The notes beneath the pieces are model-generated. The model did not search any database, had not been told where the DNA came from, and saw nothing but the letters and a program-made list of their open reading frames with translations. Below, in pieces: positions 16,869 to 24,999 of a stretch of DNA of 38,299 nucleotides; position 1 is the stretch's first letter, and every line of letters starts with the position of its first letter. Source of the DNA: GWF2-43-63 sp035390965 (lineage in GTDB: Bacteria > Bacteroidota > Bacteroidia > Bacteroidales > DTU049); NCBI GenBank assembly GCA_035390965.1, contig DAOPKE010000016.1:1-38299 (forward strand), given 5' to 3'. Both the position numbers and the translations under genes were made by a program.

Positions 16869-16960
16869 TGTTACAAGCGTTACGCTATACAGACGTTACA
16901 ATCGTTACGCGTTACAGTCGTTACAGTCGTTACAAAGTGACAGGGTGACAAGGGTGATAA
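16869..16960. repeat. Degenerate tandem repeat of a GTTACA core
   Basis: The core CGTTACA or GTTACA recurs at 7-11-nt intervals at least six times (for example CGTTACAATCGTTACGCGTT), fading into GTGACAGGGTGACAAGGGTGA. The following AT-rich tail repeats TTCAAATT and CAGCACAT strings. No gene is seen between 16800 and 16998. Confidence 0.75.
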
Positions 16961-16998
16961 AAATCATTTTCAAATTTTCAAATTAGCACATCAGCACA

Positions 16999-18876
16999 TT
17001 AAAACAGTTCACTCAATTCGAGCCAGCGCAATTCAAGTTCTTCGAGCCGGTTTGTGATGTCGGAGTATTTGGTCGATGCTTCTGTAAGCTTCTTTGGGTC
17101 GTCGTTTCCACTGTTCATGAATTCAAGCAATGCAGCTTTTTCTTTTTCAAGAGCAGCAATTTCTGTTGTCAGTTTTTCGTATTCCTGTTTCTGCCTGAAT
17201 GTTGGTTTATTCGATTGCGCCTTGGGTTTAATTGGTTTCTCCTCAGGTTTTGCAGCAACCTTTTCAAGGTTTTCCTCTTTCAGTTTCTGCAGACGGTAGG
17301 CGCTGTAATTGGAATAACAATCCTTCACTTTTCCATTGCCTTCAAAGACAAAAATATGATCAGCAATTTTATCAAGAAATGCACGATCATGAGTAGCTAC
17401 TAATAAACAACCGGGATAACCAATGAGAAATTCTTCGAGTACATTCAAGGTGTCAATGTCTAAATCGTTAGTGGGCTCATCGAGAATAAGAAAATTCGGA
17501 TTTTTAATCAGTGTAAGACACAGATGCAGTCTTCGTTTTTCGCCACCACTCAGATTTGAATAGTAATTATATTGTGTATTATGGTCGAATCCAAAATAAT
17601 GCAGAAACTGCGATGCAGACACCGAAGGGGCGTTTCCCATTACAATTTCTTCGGCTACATCCTTCACCACTTCAATCACTCTTTTTCCTTCCTTAATGTC
17701 GGGATTCATCTGCGAAAAATATCCGAAGACAATGGTCTGGCCTGTTTTGAGACTTCCCAGATCAGGGCGTTCTTCGCCCATGATGATTTTAAAAAGTGTT
17801 GTTTTTCCTGAACCGTTCGGACCCACCACCCCAACACGTTCGCCTCGTTTGAAAATATGGCTGAAATCATCAATCACGGCACCGACCGGCTCATACGATT
17901 TATGAATATTATTGATCTCCAGAATGTTCTTTCCCATCCTTCTTTCTTTCACCTGAAATTCTGGGCGGACATCGTCAAGGCAGCGTTTGGCCTTTATTTC
18001 CAGCTCATAGAAAGATTCAATGCGCGACTTTGATTTATGTGTACGTGCTTTTGGCATGCGTCGCATCCACTCGAGTTCGGTGCGGTATATGTTGCGTGCC
18101 TTTTCTGTTTCGAGACGTTCGGACGCTTCGCGCTCCGCTTTTTTCTCAACAAAATAGGCATAGCCACCATCGTATTGATACATGCTGCAATTGTCGAGTT
18201 CAAAAATTTCATCGCATACATTGTCGAGAAAATATCGGTCGTGCGTGACCAGCAACAGCGCCATTTTCTGCTTCTGAAGAAATTCCTCGAGCCATTCAAT
18301 CATATCAATATCGAGATGGTTGGTGGGCTCATCAAGAATCACAAAATTTGTTTCATCAATAAGAACGCGTGCCAGTGCGGCTTTGCGGACCTGCCCGCCC
18401 GACAGTGTTCCCATTTTGCGATTCAGATCGCCAATGCGCAATCGGCTCAACACTTCTTTCACCCGCGAATCGTAATCCCAGGCAGCAAGTGCATCCATCT
18501 GCGTGGTGGCCTCGCTCAGGAGTCGCTGATTGAAAACAGAAGGATCGTGATTGACAAGTTCTACAGCAAGCTCATATTCACGGGTAGCTTTCACATACAG
18601 ATTGTCCGTCGTGAGTACCACATCAAGAATACTCAGCTCTGGATCGAACTGAGGTGCCTGAGGCAGATATGCCACGCGGATATCGTTGCGCATGGTCACC
18701 GTGCCTGAATCGGGAATATCGAGACCCATAATGATATTGAGCAGAGTGCTTTTACCTGTTCCGTTTCCCGCAATGAGTGCGACTTTCTGACCTTCGTCGA
18801 TGCCAAAGGAAATATTCTGGAACAACAGCTTTTCGCCGTAGGACTTGGTCAGATTTTCAATGGAAAGATAATTCAC
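16999..18876 (-). CDS. ABC-F family ATPase (Uup-like)
   Basis: This 625-aa soluble protein has two ABC ATPase domains and no membrane domain. Domain 1 has Walker A GNGTGKST (37-44) and signature LSGGQVRKAALAR. Domain 2 has GPNGSGKTT and LSGGEKRRLHL. The linker between them carries the ABC-F charged helical arm (RNIYRTELEWMRRMPKARTHKSKSR, given here only as landmarks RNIYRTELEWMRR). A C-terminal coiled coil (about 545-625) marks the Uup-type subgroup. ABC-F proteins bind the ribosomal E site and relieve stalled translation; some give antibiotic resistance, but nothing here indicates that. The start is GTG, preceded by a consensus promoter partly supplied by the adjacent 54-bp repeats. Confidence 0.93.
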   Translation of the reverse strand: MNYLSIENLTKSYGEKLLFQNISFGIDEGQKVALIAGNGTGKSTLLNIIMGLDIPDSGTVTMRNDIRVAYLPQAPQFDPELSILDVVLTTDNLYVKATREYELAVELVNHDPSVFNQRLLSEATTQMDALAAWDYDSRVKEVLSRLRIGDLNRKMGTLSGGQVRKAALARVLIDETNFVILDEPTNHLDIDMIEWLEEFLQKQKMALLLVTHDRYFLDNVCDEIFELDNCSMYQYDGGYAYFVEKKAEREASERLETEKARNIYRTELEWMRRMPKARTHKSKSRIESFYELEIKAKRCLDDVRPEFQVKERRMGKNILEINNIHKSYEPVGAVIDDFSHIFKRGERVGVVGPNGSGKTTLFKIIMGEERPDLGSLKTGQTIVFGYFSQMNPDIKEGKRVIEVVKDVAEEIVMGNAPSVSASQFLHYFGFDHNTQYNYYSNLSGGEKRRLHLCLTLIKNPNFLILDEPTNDLDIDTLNVLEEFLIGYPGCLLVATHDRAFLDKIADHIFVFEGNGKVKDCYSNYSAYRLQKLKEENLEKVAAKPEEKPIKPKAQSNKPTFRQKQEYEKLTTEIAALEKEKAALLEFMNSGNDDPKKLTEASTKYSDITNRLEELELRWLELSELF

Positions 18877-18890
18877 TGCGAGATTTTTTG

Positions 18891-18920
18891 CAAAGGTAGT
18901 GAATCATGAACAAGGAACAA
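18891..18920 (-). promoter_or_regulatory. Consensus promoter of the ABC-F gene, -33 box inside the repeat array
   Basis: The -7 box TACCTTTG is at 18891-18898 and the -33 TTG at 18918-18920, separated by exactly 19 nt, the preferred Bacteroidota geometry. The -33 box and spacer lie within the first 54-bp repeat unit. The GTG start is 15 nt downstream of the -7 box. Confidence 0.7.
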
Positions 18921-19026
18921 GGAAGTTTGAAGGATGAAGGGAAGACACATTCGTGAATCATGAACAAGGAGCAAGGAAGTTTGAAGGATGAAGGGAAGAC
19001 ACATTCGTGAATCATGAACAAGGAGC

Positions 19027-19126
19027 NNNNNNNNNNNNNNNNNNNNNNNNNNNNNNNNNNNNNNNNNNNNNNNNNNNNNNNNNNNNNNNNNNNNNNNNNN
19101 NNNNNNNNNNNNNNNNNNNNNNNNNN
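19027..19126. other. Assembly gap (100 N)
   Basis: A run of exactly 100 N, probably a placeholder of unknown true length. It interrupts a repeat unit, and the unit phase is not kept across it. Confidence 0.99.
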
Positions 19127-19180
19127 AAGGAAGTTTGAAGGATGAAGGGAAGACACATTCGTGAATCATGAACAAGGAAC

Positions 19181-19280
19181 NNNNNNNNNNNNNNNNNNNN
19201 NNNNNNNNNNNNNNNNNNNNNNNNNNNNNNNNNNNNNNNNNNNNNNNNNNNNNNNNNNNNNNNNNNNNNNNNNNNNNNNN
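19181..19280. other. Assembly gap (100 N)
   Basis: A second run of exactly 100 N inside the same tandem array, again with repeat sequence on both sides. Confidence 0.99.
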
Positions 19281-19664
19281 CATGAACAAGGAACAAGGAA
19301 GTTTGAAGGATGAAGACAAGACACATTCGTGAATCGGGAACATGGAACATGGATGTGTGAAGGATGAAGGGAAGACACATTCGTGAATCATGAATACTGA
19401 ACAAGGAGGTGTGAAGGAAGAAAGGAAGACACATTCGTGAATCATGAATACTGAACAAGGAGGTGTGAAGGAAGAAGGAGTGGTTGATTTAAGAATATCG
19501 ATCGGTGCCCTTCGACAAGCTCACGATAAAATTTGAGATTTTTGATCTGATGGAAGAAATGATTAATCGCGAATATTTCAGTAATAATAAAAGTATTATG
19601 TGCAAATGCAAAACAACCTTATTATTTGAAAATCAATTATGACATCATGTTTTCATTTTTTTAT

Positions 19665-19672
19665 TAGATTTG
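19665..19672 (+). promoter_or_regulatory. -7 promoter box (TAGATTTG) of the OMP-sodB pair
   Basis: TAGATTTG matches TAnnTTTG and ends 15 nt before the ATG of the outer-membrane protein gene. No -33 TTG is seen at the standard spacing. Confidence 0.5.
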
Positions 19673-19687
19673 TAAAAAATCCAGACT

Positions 19688-20296
19688 ATGAATTTCAAAA
19701 GCTTTCTGTTTGCATCGTTTTTTCTTTTTGCATCCATGCTGCAGGCTCAAACCGATGCATCGGGCTCATCTCAGTTGAAAATGGGACTGCATGGTGGTTT
19801 GAACCTGAGTAAATATCAAACCGAACTTGACAGTACCGATGCCAGTGCACGCATTGGCTGGCAGGGAGGAATCATGCTGCGCTACGGTGGAAATTTCTTT
19901 ATTGAGGGCAATCTCAATCTTGGACAAAGTTCGGCCAACATGATGACAACAGACTCCATTGGCACAATAGAAACCACTGTTTACCGCACTTTCATGGCTC
20001 TCCCTGTCATGGCTGGAACAAAAATTTTCAGCAGCGATGACGGCAGCAGCTCAATTCGTTTAATGGCCGGCATAGAACTGATGTCTGTTTTAAAAACAGA
20101 TGTAAGTGATTCATTACTATACATCGAAGCAGATGATTTCAAACCTTATTCTCTGGCTGCGGTGGGCGGAATCGGCATGGATCTCTGGTTTCTGCGATTT
20201 GATCTGGCTTTGCGCTATGGATTAACACCCATGCTCAGCACCGACCCGGATTCAAAAATTGTGATGGGAACTTTTAATATCGGCGTCATTTTCTAA
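19688..20296 (+). CDS. Small outer-membrane beta-barrel protein (PorT-like fold)
   Basis: The 202-aa protein has a signal peptide (MNFKSFLFASFFLFASMLQAQ) and about eight amphipathic strands, starting with LKMGLHGGLNLSKY and ending with GTFNIGVIF. The N-terminal GxxGGLNxS strand is typical of the Bacteroidota barrel family often labelled OMP_b-brl_2 or PorT. Specific function unknown; assignment to PorT itself (a T9SS component) is not justified. It lies 12 nt upstream of sodB and is probably co-transcribed with it. Confidence 0.82.
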   Translation: MNFKSFLFASFFLFASMLQAQTDASGSSQLKMGLHGGLNLSKYQTELDSTDASARIGWQGGIMLRYGGNFFIEGNLNLGQSSANMMTTDSIGTIETTVYRTFMALPVMAGTKIFSSDDGSSSIRLMAGIELMSVLKTDVSDSLLYIEADDFKPYSLAAVGGIGMDLWFLRFDLALRYGLTPMLSTDPDSKIVMGTFNIGVIF

Positions 20297-20308
20297 AACA
20301 ACAATACT

Positions 20309-20884
20309 ATGAAATTCGAATTACCTCCTCTTCCCTGGGCAGCCGATGCGCTTGAGCCCATCATCAGTGCCAAAACCATTGAATTTCACTATGGCAAACA
20401 TCATCAGGCCTATGTGAATAATCTCAACAACCTGCTTCCGGGTTCACCCTTCGAAAACGCGCCACTGGAGCAGATTGTAGTAGAAGCCGAAGGTGGCATT
20501 TTCAACAATGCCGCACAGGTGTGGAATCACACTTTTTACTGGAACTGTCTCACGCCAAAAGGCGGCGGACAACCCACCGGAGACCTGATGGACGCTATTG
20601 TGCGTGACTTCGGTTCGTTCGAAGAGTTTCAGAAACAATTCACGCAGGCCGCTGCAACGCTGTTCGGAAGCGGTTGGGCTTGGCTCAGCGCCGATGAAGA
20701 CGGCAAGCTGATTATTTCGCAGGAATCCAATGCAGGCAACCCCATGCGCAAAGGCCTGGAACCACTGCTTACCTGCGATGTGTGGGAACACGCCTATTAT
20801 CTTGACAAGCAAAACCAGCGCCCCGACTACATTGCAGACTTCTGGAAATTAGTGGACTGGGAAGCTGTGTCGGATAGGTATTAA
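20309..20884 (+). CDS. sodB: Superoxide dismutase, Fe type
   Basis: The enzyme converts superoxide to oxygen and hydrogen peroxide in the cytoplasm. At 191 aa it is the usual length. The four metal ligands are His27 (FHYGKHHQAY), His74 (WNHTFYW), Asp157 and His161 (DVWEHAYYLD). Gln70 in NNAAQVWNH is at the position that favours iron, where Mn enzymes have their Gln in the C-terminal domain. There is no signal peptide. It follows the outer-membrane protein gene by 12 nt. Confidence 0.96.
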   Translation: MKFELPPLPWAADALEPIISAKTIEFHYGKHHQAYVNNLNNLLPGSPFENAPLEQIVVEAEGGIFNNAAQVWNHTFYWNCLTPKGGGQPTGDLMDAIVRDFGSFEEFQKQFTQAAATLFGSGWAWLSADEDGKLIISQESNAGNPMRKGLEPLLTCDVWEHAYYLDKQNQRPDYIADFWKLVDWEAVSDRY

Positions 20885-20960
20885 AAGTAGTCAGTAGTAG
20901 TCAGTGGTCAGTGGCATAAGGCATAAGTCGACAGGCATAAGGCATAAGGAGCAATCGGAG
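20885..20960. repeat. Short direct repeats after sodB
   Basis: The strings GTAGTCAGT (repeated, then degenerating to GGTCAGTGG) and GGCATAAGGCATAA (two blocks) form a low-complexity patch. No hairpin terminator is evident. Confidence 0.7.
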
Positions 20961-21068
20961 TGGCTTATGGGTCGTAGTCATTATTGATTAATTGATTATT
21001 GTATGCTTTGAGAGCTGGCTTTGTGCAACAGAGCATGGCTTGTCAATTTTATTGAATTGCAGGAATAT

Positions 21069-21287
21069 ATGAAACAGGAAACATTTTCCCTTCGGGGACA
21101 GGAATACATTCAACTCGATCAGCTGATGAAACTGCTGGGCTGGATTGAAAGCGGTGCCATGGCACACAAAGTCATCGATCAGGGACTGGTGAAAGTGGAC
21201 GGTGAAACCGAGCTCCGCAGAAGAAGAAAACTGCGCGAAGGGATGGTTGTGGAGTTTGAAAAAATCAGAATTAAAATAAAACGATGA
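21069..21287 (+). CDS. Small S4-domain RNA-binding protein
   Basis: The 72-aa protein is essentially one S4 domain. The alpha-L motif is visible in YIQLDQLMKLLGWIESGAMA and VIDQGLVKVDGE, followed by the basic ELRRRRKLREG. It resembles YbcJ/YaaA-type S4 proteins that bind structured RNA; the target is unknown. I chose ATG 21069, since upstream sequence to 21021 adds residues outside the domain. Its stop overlaps the next gene (ATGA at 21284-21287), so the two are translationally coupled. Confidence 0.85.
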   Translation: MKQETFSLRGQEYIQLDQLMKLLGWIESGAMAHKVIDQGLVKVDGETELRRRRKLREGMVVEFEKIRIKIKR

Positions 21288-22111
21288 ACACAATGAAACT
21301 TTTTTATTTACTTCCCTTTTTACTTATTTTCTCTTGTGCATATGGACAAAACACAAAAGCTCTTAAGCTCTTTAATAAAGGAAAAATTGCTTTTGAATCC
21401 AAGGATTATCTTAAGGCCGAAAGCTTCCTGCAAAAATCAATTAAAAAATCTGCATCTGACCTGGCTTATTATTACCTCGGGATGACTCAGTTAATATTAG
21501 ACGATACCTGCAGTGCATGTAATTGCTTGTTGAATGCAAAAATCCGGGGGAATTCGGATGCAACAATTTTATTCAGCAATGAGTGTGTTCAGTGTGACAC
21601 CATTAACTATCGTGGCGGTTCATATTTTTGCGTTGTCACTAAATGGACCTGCACCAATGAACTGGAGGCGGAATTTTTCAAGAGATCAAAAAAAATCGGA
21701 TCAGATACTATGGTTTTCCTTGAAAATGATTCAGCTATTAATAGTTTTCTTTTTTATTCCTCTGAATTTGAAATTGAAAAGTATCTTGATAAAACCACGC
21801 CAGGTATTGTTCCTGAAGTGCCTGAATTTCCAGGAGGTGAATCAGGATTAATGGACTTTTTAAGAGATAACATAAAGTATCCGGCTTATGCTCGCGAAAA
21901 AAATATTCAAGGGACTGTTTTTGTTAGATTCGTAATACAAAAAGATGGAAAAGTTTCTCTTGTAAGAGTATTAAAAGGCGCTGGAGGAGGCCTTGATGAA
22001 GAAGCGATCAGAGTTATCAAAGCTATGCCGAATTGGAAACCAGGAATAAAAGATGGAAAACCCGTCAATATTATTTACAATATTCCAATTCGATTCATAT
22101 TAGCAGGCTGA
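21284..22111 (+). CDS. Exported TPR-like protein with C-terminal TonB domain and Cys-rich middle
   Basis: The 275-aa protein starts with a signal peptide (core LFYLLPFLLIFS, Cys18; cleavage type uncertain). Residues 24-95 look like TPR helices (ALKLFNKGKIAFESKDYLKA). Residues 76-123 contain seven cysteines (76, 79, 81, 101, 104, 116, 123). Residues about 185-273 are a TonB_C domain (IKYPAYAREKNIQGTVFVRF, MPNWKPG, YNIPIRF). Classical TonB has a Pro-rich spanning region, which is missing, so energy transduction to receptors is doubtful. Met4 (21293) is an alternative start that would remove the 4-nt overlap with the S4 gene. Confidence 0.82.
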   Translation: MNTMKLFYLLPFLLIFSCAYGQNTKALKLFNKGKIAFESKDYLKAESFLQKSIKKSASDLAYYYLGMTQLILDDTCSACNCLLNAKIRGNSDATILFSNECVQCDTINYRGGSYFCVVTKWTCTNELEAEFFKRSKKIGSDTMVFLENDSAINSFLFYSSEFEIEKYLDKTTPGIVPEVPEFPGGESGLMDFLRDNIKYPAYAREKNIQGTVFVRFVIQKDGKVSLVRVLKGAGGGLDEEAIRVIKAMPNWKPGIKDGKPVNIIYNIPIRFILAG

Positions 22112-22195
22112 TTTTGACTCGAAAAATTATGCACAAGATGTTGTCTGGTATCAAAGTCAGGCGATTTATCTTGCAAGGATGAAATCTGTTATTTT

Positions 22196-22235
22196 CAAAA
22201 ACCATCAATGGAAAATGAATTTCCAAATTGATGGT
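22196..22235 (-). terminator. Hairpin terminator between convergent genes
   Basis: ACCATCAAT and ATTGATGGT pair, with GGAAA and TTTCC continuing the stem after a 2-nt bulge. On the minus strand the stem is followed by TTTTTG, so it suits the end of the mltD-DUF4837 operon. It is also downstream of the convergent TonB-C gene. Confidence 0.7.
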
Positions 22236-22253
22236 CGTTCAAAATATTTCCAG

Positions 22254-23246
22254 TTACTTTGTCTTCACTTCATACGAATGCAAAATGGCCTCCAGCTGCA
22301 TGAGCAGGTCGCGTTTGTCCATGCTTGGATAATAGACATAGCCCTCGAGTGTGATCACTTTATTGGCTTTTTTGTCGTGGAAGGTATAGCTCAGAAACGG
22401 GCCACCCATAAAGTCTCCGACTGTTTTCCAGAGTCCGCGGGCTTCGATGGCGCGCGTATCGGCAAAAGGCACATTGCGCATAACCGGAGGCGCAATGGTA
22501 TCGGTTGACATGTATGAACCCGGCAATTCACCAGGGATGTTTTGCTTGACAATCATATTGCGATAGGCAATAATCTGCGAAGGATTAAACTGGGCGCTGT
22601 CTGTAAATGCACGAGAATAAATCAGAATGGCCTGAGAATATTTAGCAGTTTCGAGGCGGAGCCATGCAAAACCATCGTTTGATTTAGCCATATAATAACT
22701 TTCCGGAATCACAAGACTAAAACCGAATTGTTTTTCAATTTTTTCACAGAGAGCAACATTCTGAGTACTGCTAAAAGCCAGAATCAGGCGCTCACGCTCA
22801 ACTTCACGAAGCATTTCGACAACAGAACCAGCACGTTCATTCAACAAACGGATTGCTTCAGAATCGCTTTTGGCATGCAAATCAATAATAAGTTGTGGTG
22901 ACGAAAAGACATCACGGCGCGCTACCAATTGATTTTTTTTCACGGTATCACTAACAAAAAAACGAATGGTTTTCCGGTTACGTTCAAACAGGCCTTTGTA
23001 ATCCTGATGCTGAATCTGTAAAGGTTCAAACAAAGGTTCAGACTGATTCAGGCCTTCCTGTTCGGCCATCAGCATAGATTTTACAGCCGCACCAACCGAA
23101 GTTTCCCATTGCTGATTTGGCATCACAACAAGCACTTCGGCAACCGTTCCATTTGAAGGCGGCAAGCCAGATTCCGTTTTTTTAAAACACGATGTTATCA
23201 GTGTTGCAACAACACCTACGGCTAATACTAAAAAAATTCTTTTCAT
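22254..23246 (-). CDS. DUF4837 lipoprotein
   Basis: The 330-aa product begins MKRIFLVLAVGVVATLITSC, a lipoprotein signal with lipobox ITSC. The body (VLVVMPNQQWETSVGAAVK, RRDVFSSPQLIIDLHAKSD, YKGLFERNRKTIRFF) matches DUF4837, a family of unknown function found in Bacteroidota. ATG 23246 is preferred because longer in-frame extensions overlap the upstream gene and lack a signal. It starts 5 nt after the mltD stop and is in the same operon, which suggests an envelope or peptidoglycan-linked role, by inference only. Confidence 0.85.
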   Translation of the reverse strand: MKRIFLVLAVGVVATLITSCFKKTESGLPPSNGTVAEVLVVMPNQQWETSVGAAVKSMLMAEQEGLNQSEPLFEPLQIQHQDYKGLFERNRKTIRFFVSDTVKKNQLVARRDVFSSPQLIIDLHAKSDSEAIRLLNERAGSVVEMLREVERERLILAFSSTQNVALCEKIEKQFGFSLVIPESYYMAKSNDGFAWLRLETAKYSQAILIYSRAFTDSAQFNPSQIIAYRNMIVKQNIPGELPGSYMSTDTIAPPVMRNVPFADTRAIEARGLWKTVGDFMGGPFLSYTFHDKKANKVITLEGYVYYPSMDKRDLLMQLEAILHSYEVKTK

Positions 23247-23251
23247 AATTG

Positions 23252-24748
23252 TCAGCTGTTTTTGTGGATTTTGAGTTTCTGGCCAACCCATAAATTATCC
23301 GATTTAAGATTGTTGACCTTTCTGATTGCATCCACGCTAACCCCATTGGCATTGGCAATCTTCCAGAGTGTATCGCCTTTTTTAACAGTATAATACACTG
23401 TTTTTAAACTTCCGTTGCTGGTATTTGAAATATGATTGCTGCTATTGGCTGTTTTCCCATAAACAAGCAATTTCTGCCCCGGATAAATAACCGTTGAAGA
23501 CAAATTATTCCAGGCCTGAATGCTGCTGCTGCTGGTGCCATACATAGAAGCAATGGTTCCCAGCGTTTCCCCGCTTTTAACCGTGTGATAATTTTTTGAT
23601 CCGGAAGTATTGACTGTGGTATTGTTGTTTACAGTGGTATTGTTGACAGGATTTGTTTTAACGGTTCCCGTAGTATTCGTTGCAATGAGTGCGCTGTCGG
23701 CCTTTGCAACCTTGTGAATACTGTCATACATCAGAGGTTCTTTCTCGACAAAAGCCAATACATATTTCTGCGGCAGGCGAATGGCGCAGGGATTGTTTTT
23801 GGTACCGGGAATAATTTTTTTGATATACTGTGGATTCAGAAAAACCATTTCAGATTCATCGATACCAACAAATGAAGTGAAGAAATTGAATGACATAGTT
23901 TCCGTCACCGAAACGGTATCGAGTTCCCAATCCATAAACTGCGGGCGCTGGATGTTGATGTTATGCTCTGCATAATAAGTAATAACATAACTTGCAGCAA
24001 TAAAAGCCGGTACATATGCCTGAGTTTCCTTCGGCAGAAGATGTTTTATTTTCCAATAGTTGGTTTCGCCGCCAGCACGTTTGATGGCACGGTTTATATT
24101 GCCTGGGCCGGCATTGTAGGCCGCAAGCACCAAAGCCCAATCATGATAGATCGCATACAAATCCTGCATATGATGTGCTGCAGCTTCGGTTGCTTTCAAT
24201 GGGTCGTAGCGGTCATCAACATAAGAAGTAACATTCAGATCATACAGCAATCCGGTTTTATACATAAACTGCCATAAACCTGCAGCACCGGCCCACGACT
24301 TGGCTGTAGGATTCAATGCTGATTCAACAACCGCCAGATGTTTCATTTCGAGCGGAACCTGATATTTATCGAAGGCCTGTTCAAAAACAGGATAATAAAG
24401 CAACGACAACCCCACCAAACGTCCAATAAAATATCGTTTTGAAATATAAAATTCAATCCATTTTTTCACTTCCGGATTGTAACGATATTCAAACGGCGAG
24501 GCCTCATCCATGGCTTTAACCCTTGCTGCCAATGTGCTGTCATTAAATTCGGGGACATAATTTGCCGGAAAATTATACTTGTTTTTTTCCGGAAAAAAAT
24601 TGTCACTGTTATAAAATTTCTCACGGGTCATTTCATCGAAGATTTTTGCAATCTCCGTATTCTCAACATTGATAACGGTATCGGTTGGCTGAGACATAAC
24701 TGCAAACACAGGCAAAAAGAACAGAAATATGACTATGAGATATTTCAT
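23252..24748 (-). CDS. mltD: MltD-like lytic transglycosylase with two LysM domains
   Basis: The enzyme cleaves peptidoglycan glycan strands, forming 1,6-anhydro-MurNAc. From ATG 24748 the protein has 498 aa: a signal peptide (MKYLIVIFLFFLPVFAVMS), an SLT domain with catalytic Glu142 in HLAVVESALNP, GAAGLWQFM and AAYNAGPGNI. A Thr/Asn-rich linker (about 355-385) leads to two LysM domains (387-430, YHTVKSGETL; 451-494, YYTVKKGDTL) that bind peptidoglycan. A longer in-frame start at 24820 would put 24 residues before the signal peptide. It is the first gene of an operon with the DUF4837 lipoprotein. Confidence 0.93.
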   Translation of the reverse strand: MKYLIVIFLFFLPVFAVMSQPTDTVINVENTEIAKIFDEMTREKFYNSDNFFPEKNKYNFPANYVPEFNDSTLAARVKAMDEASPFEYRYNPEVKKWIEFYISKRYFIGRLVGLSLLYYPVFEQAFDKYQVPLEMKHLAVVESALNPTAKSWAGAAGLWQFMYKTGLLYDLNVTSYVDDRYDPLKATEAAAHHMQDLYAIYHDWALVLAAYNAGPGNINRAIKRAGGETNYWKIKHLLPKETQAYVPAFIAASYVITYYAEHNINIQRPQFMDWELDTVSVTETMSFNFFTSFVGIDESEMVFLNPQYIKKIIPGTKNNPCAIRLPQKYVLAFVEKEPLMYDSIHKVAKADSALIATNTTGTVKTNPVNNTTVNNNTTVNTSGSKNYHTVKSGETLGTIASMYGTSSSSIQAWNNLSSTVIYPGQKLLVYGKTANSSNHISNTSNGSLKTVYYTVKKGDTLWKIANANGVSVDAIRKVNNLKSDNLWVGQKLKIHKNS

Positions 24749-24999
24749 CGGCAACCATTTTTGGGGTTTTAAAACACTAAAGTAGCAAATTTTATTAATA
24801 TAATTAACGCTTCCGGCCATGATTTTATTAAATGCGCATGGTTAATTTCGGCAGAACAGGCCGCAAATATCAGACAGACACGTTCAAAACATTATATTTA
24901 ATGCGCCTTCCGGCGAATCAATATCCGGAAAGCCATTCTTGTAAAATTTAACAATTAATATCCGGTTTTTTATATATTTACCGATTAAAAACCAAACGT

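Larger units (their letters stand above)
18899..19485. repeat. 54-bp tandem repeat (minisatellite), copy number unresolved
   Basis: Units begin GTGAATCATGAACAAGGA and end AGACACATTC. Starts at 18899, 18953 and 19007 are exactly 54 nt apart, as are 19329, 19383 and 19437. Early units are nearly identical; those at 19329, 19383 and 19437 diverge (for example GAATACTGAACAAGGAGG). Two 100-N gaps fall inside the array, so the true number of units is unknown. Confidence 0.95.
18877..19687. other. Long intergenic region: ABC-F promoter, minisatellite, assembly gaps, OMP promoter
   Basis: This stretch has no gene. It holds the ABC-F promoter (18891-18920), a 54-bp tandem repeat array (18899 to about 19485) interrupted by two N runs, a CCTTCGACAAGCTCA repeat at about 19508-19523, and an AT-rich region with the promoter box of the outer-membrane protein gene. 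Open frames running through the array exist only because 54 is a multiple of three. Confidence 0.8.

Noticed and set aside
18873..19458. Long open reading frames through the 54-bp repeats encoding a repetitive Cys/Phe/His-rich peptide
   Set aside because: The repeat length is a multiple of three, so all frames stay open; the frames run across N gaps and have no promoter or family match.
18899..19485. CRISPR array
   Set aside because: Units are contiguous 54-bp tandem copies with no unique spacers, and no cas genes are nearby.
19688..20296. Assignment as PorT of the type IX secretion system
   Set aside because: The protein shares only the general small-barrel fold; no specific PorT feature was seen.
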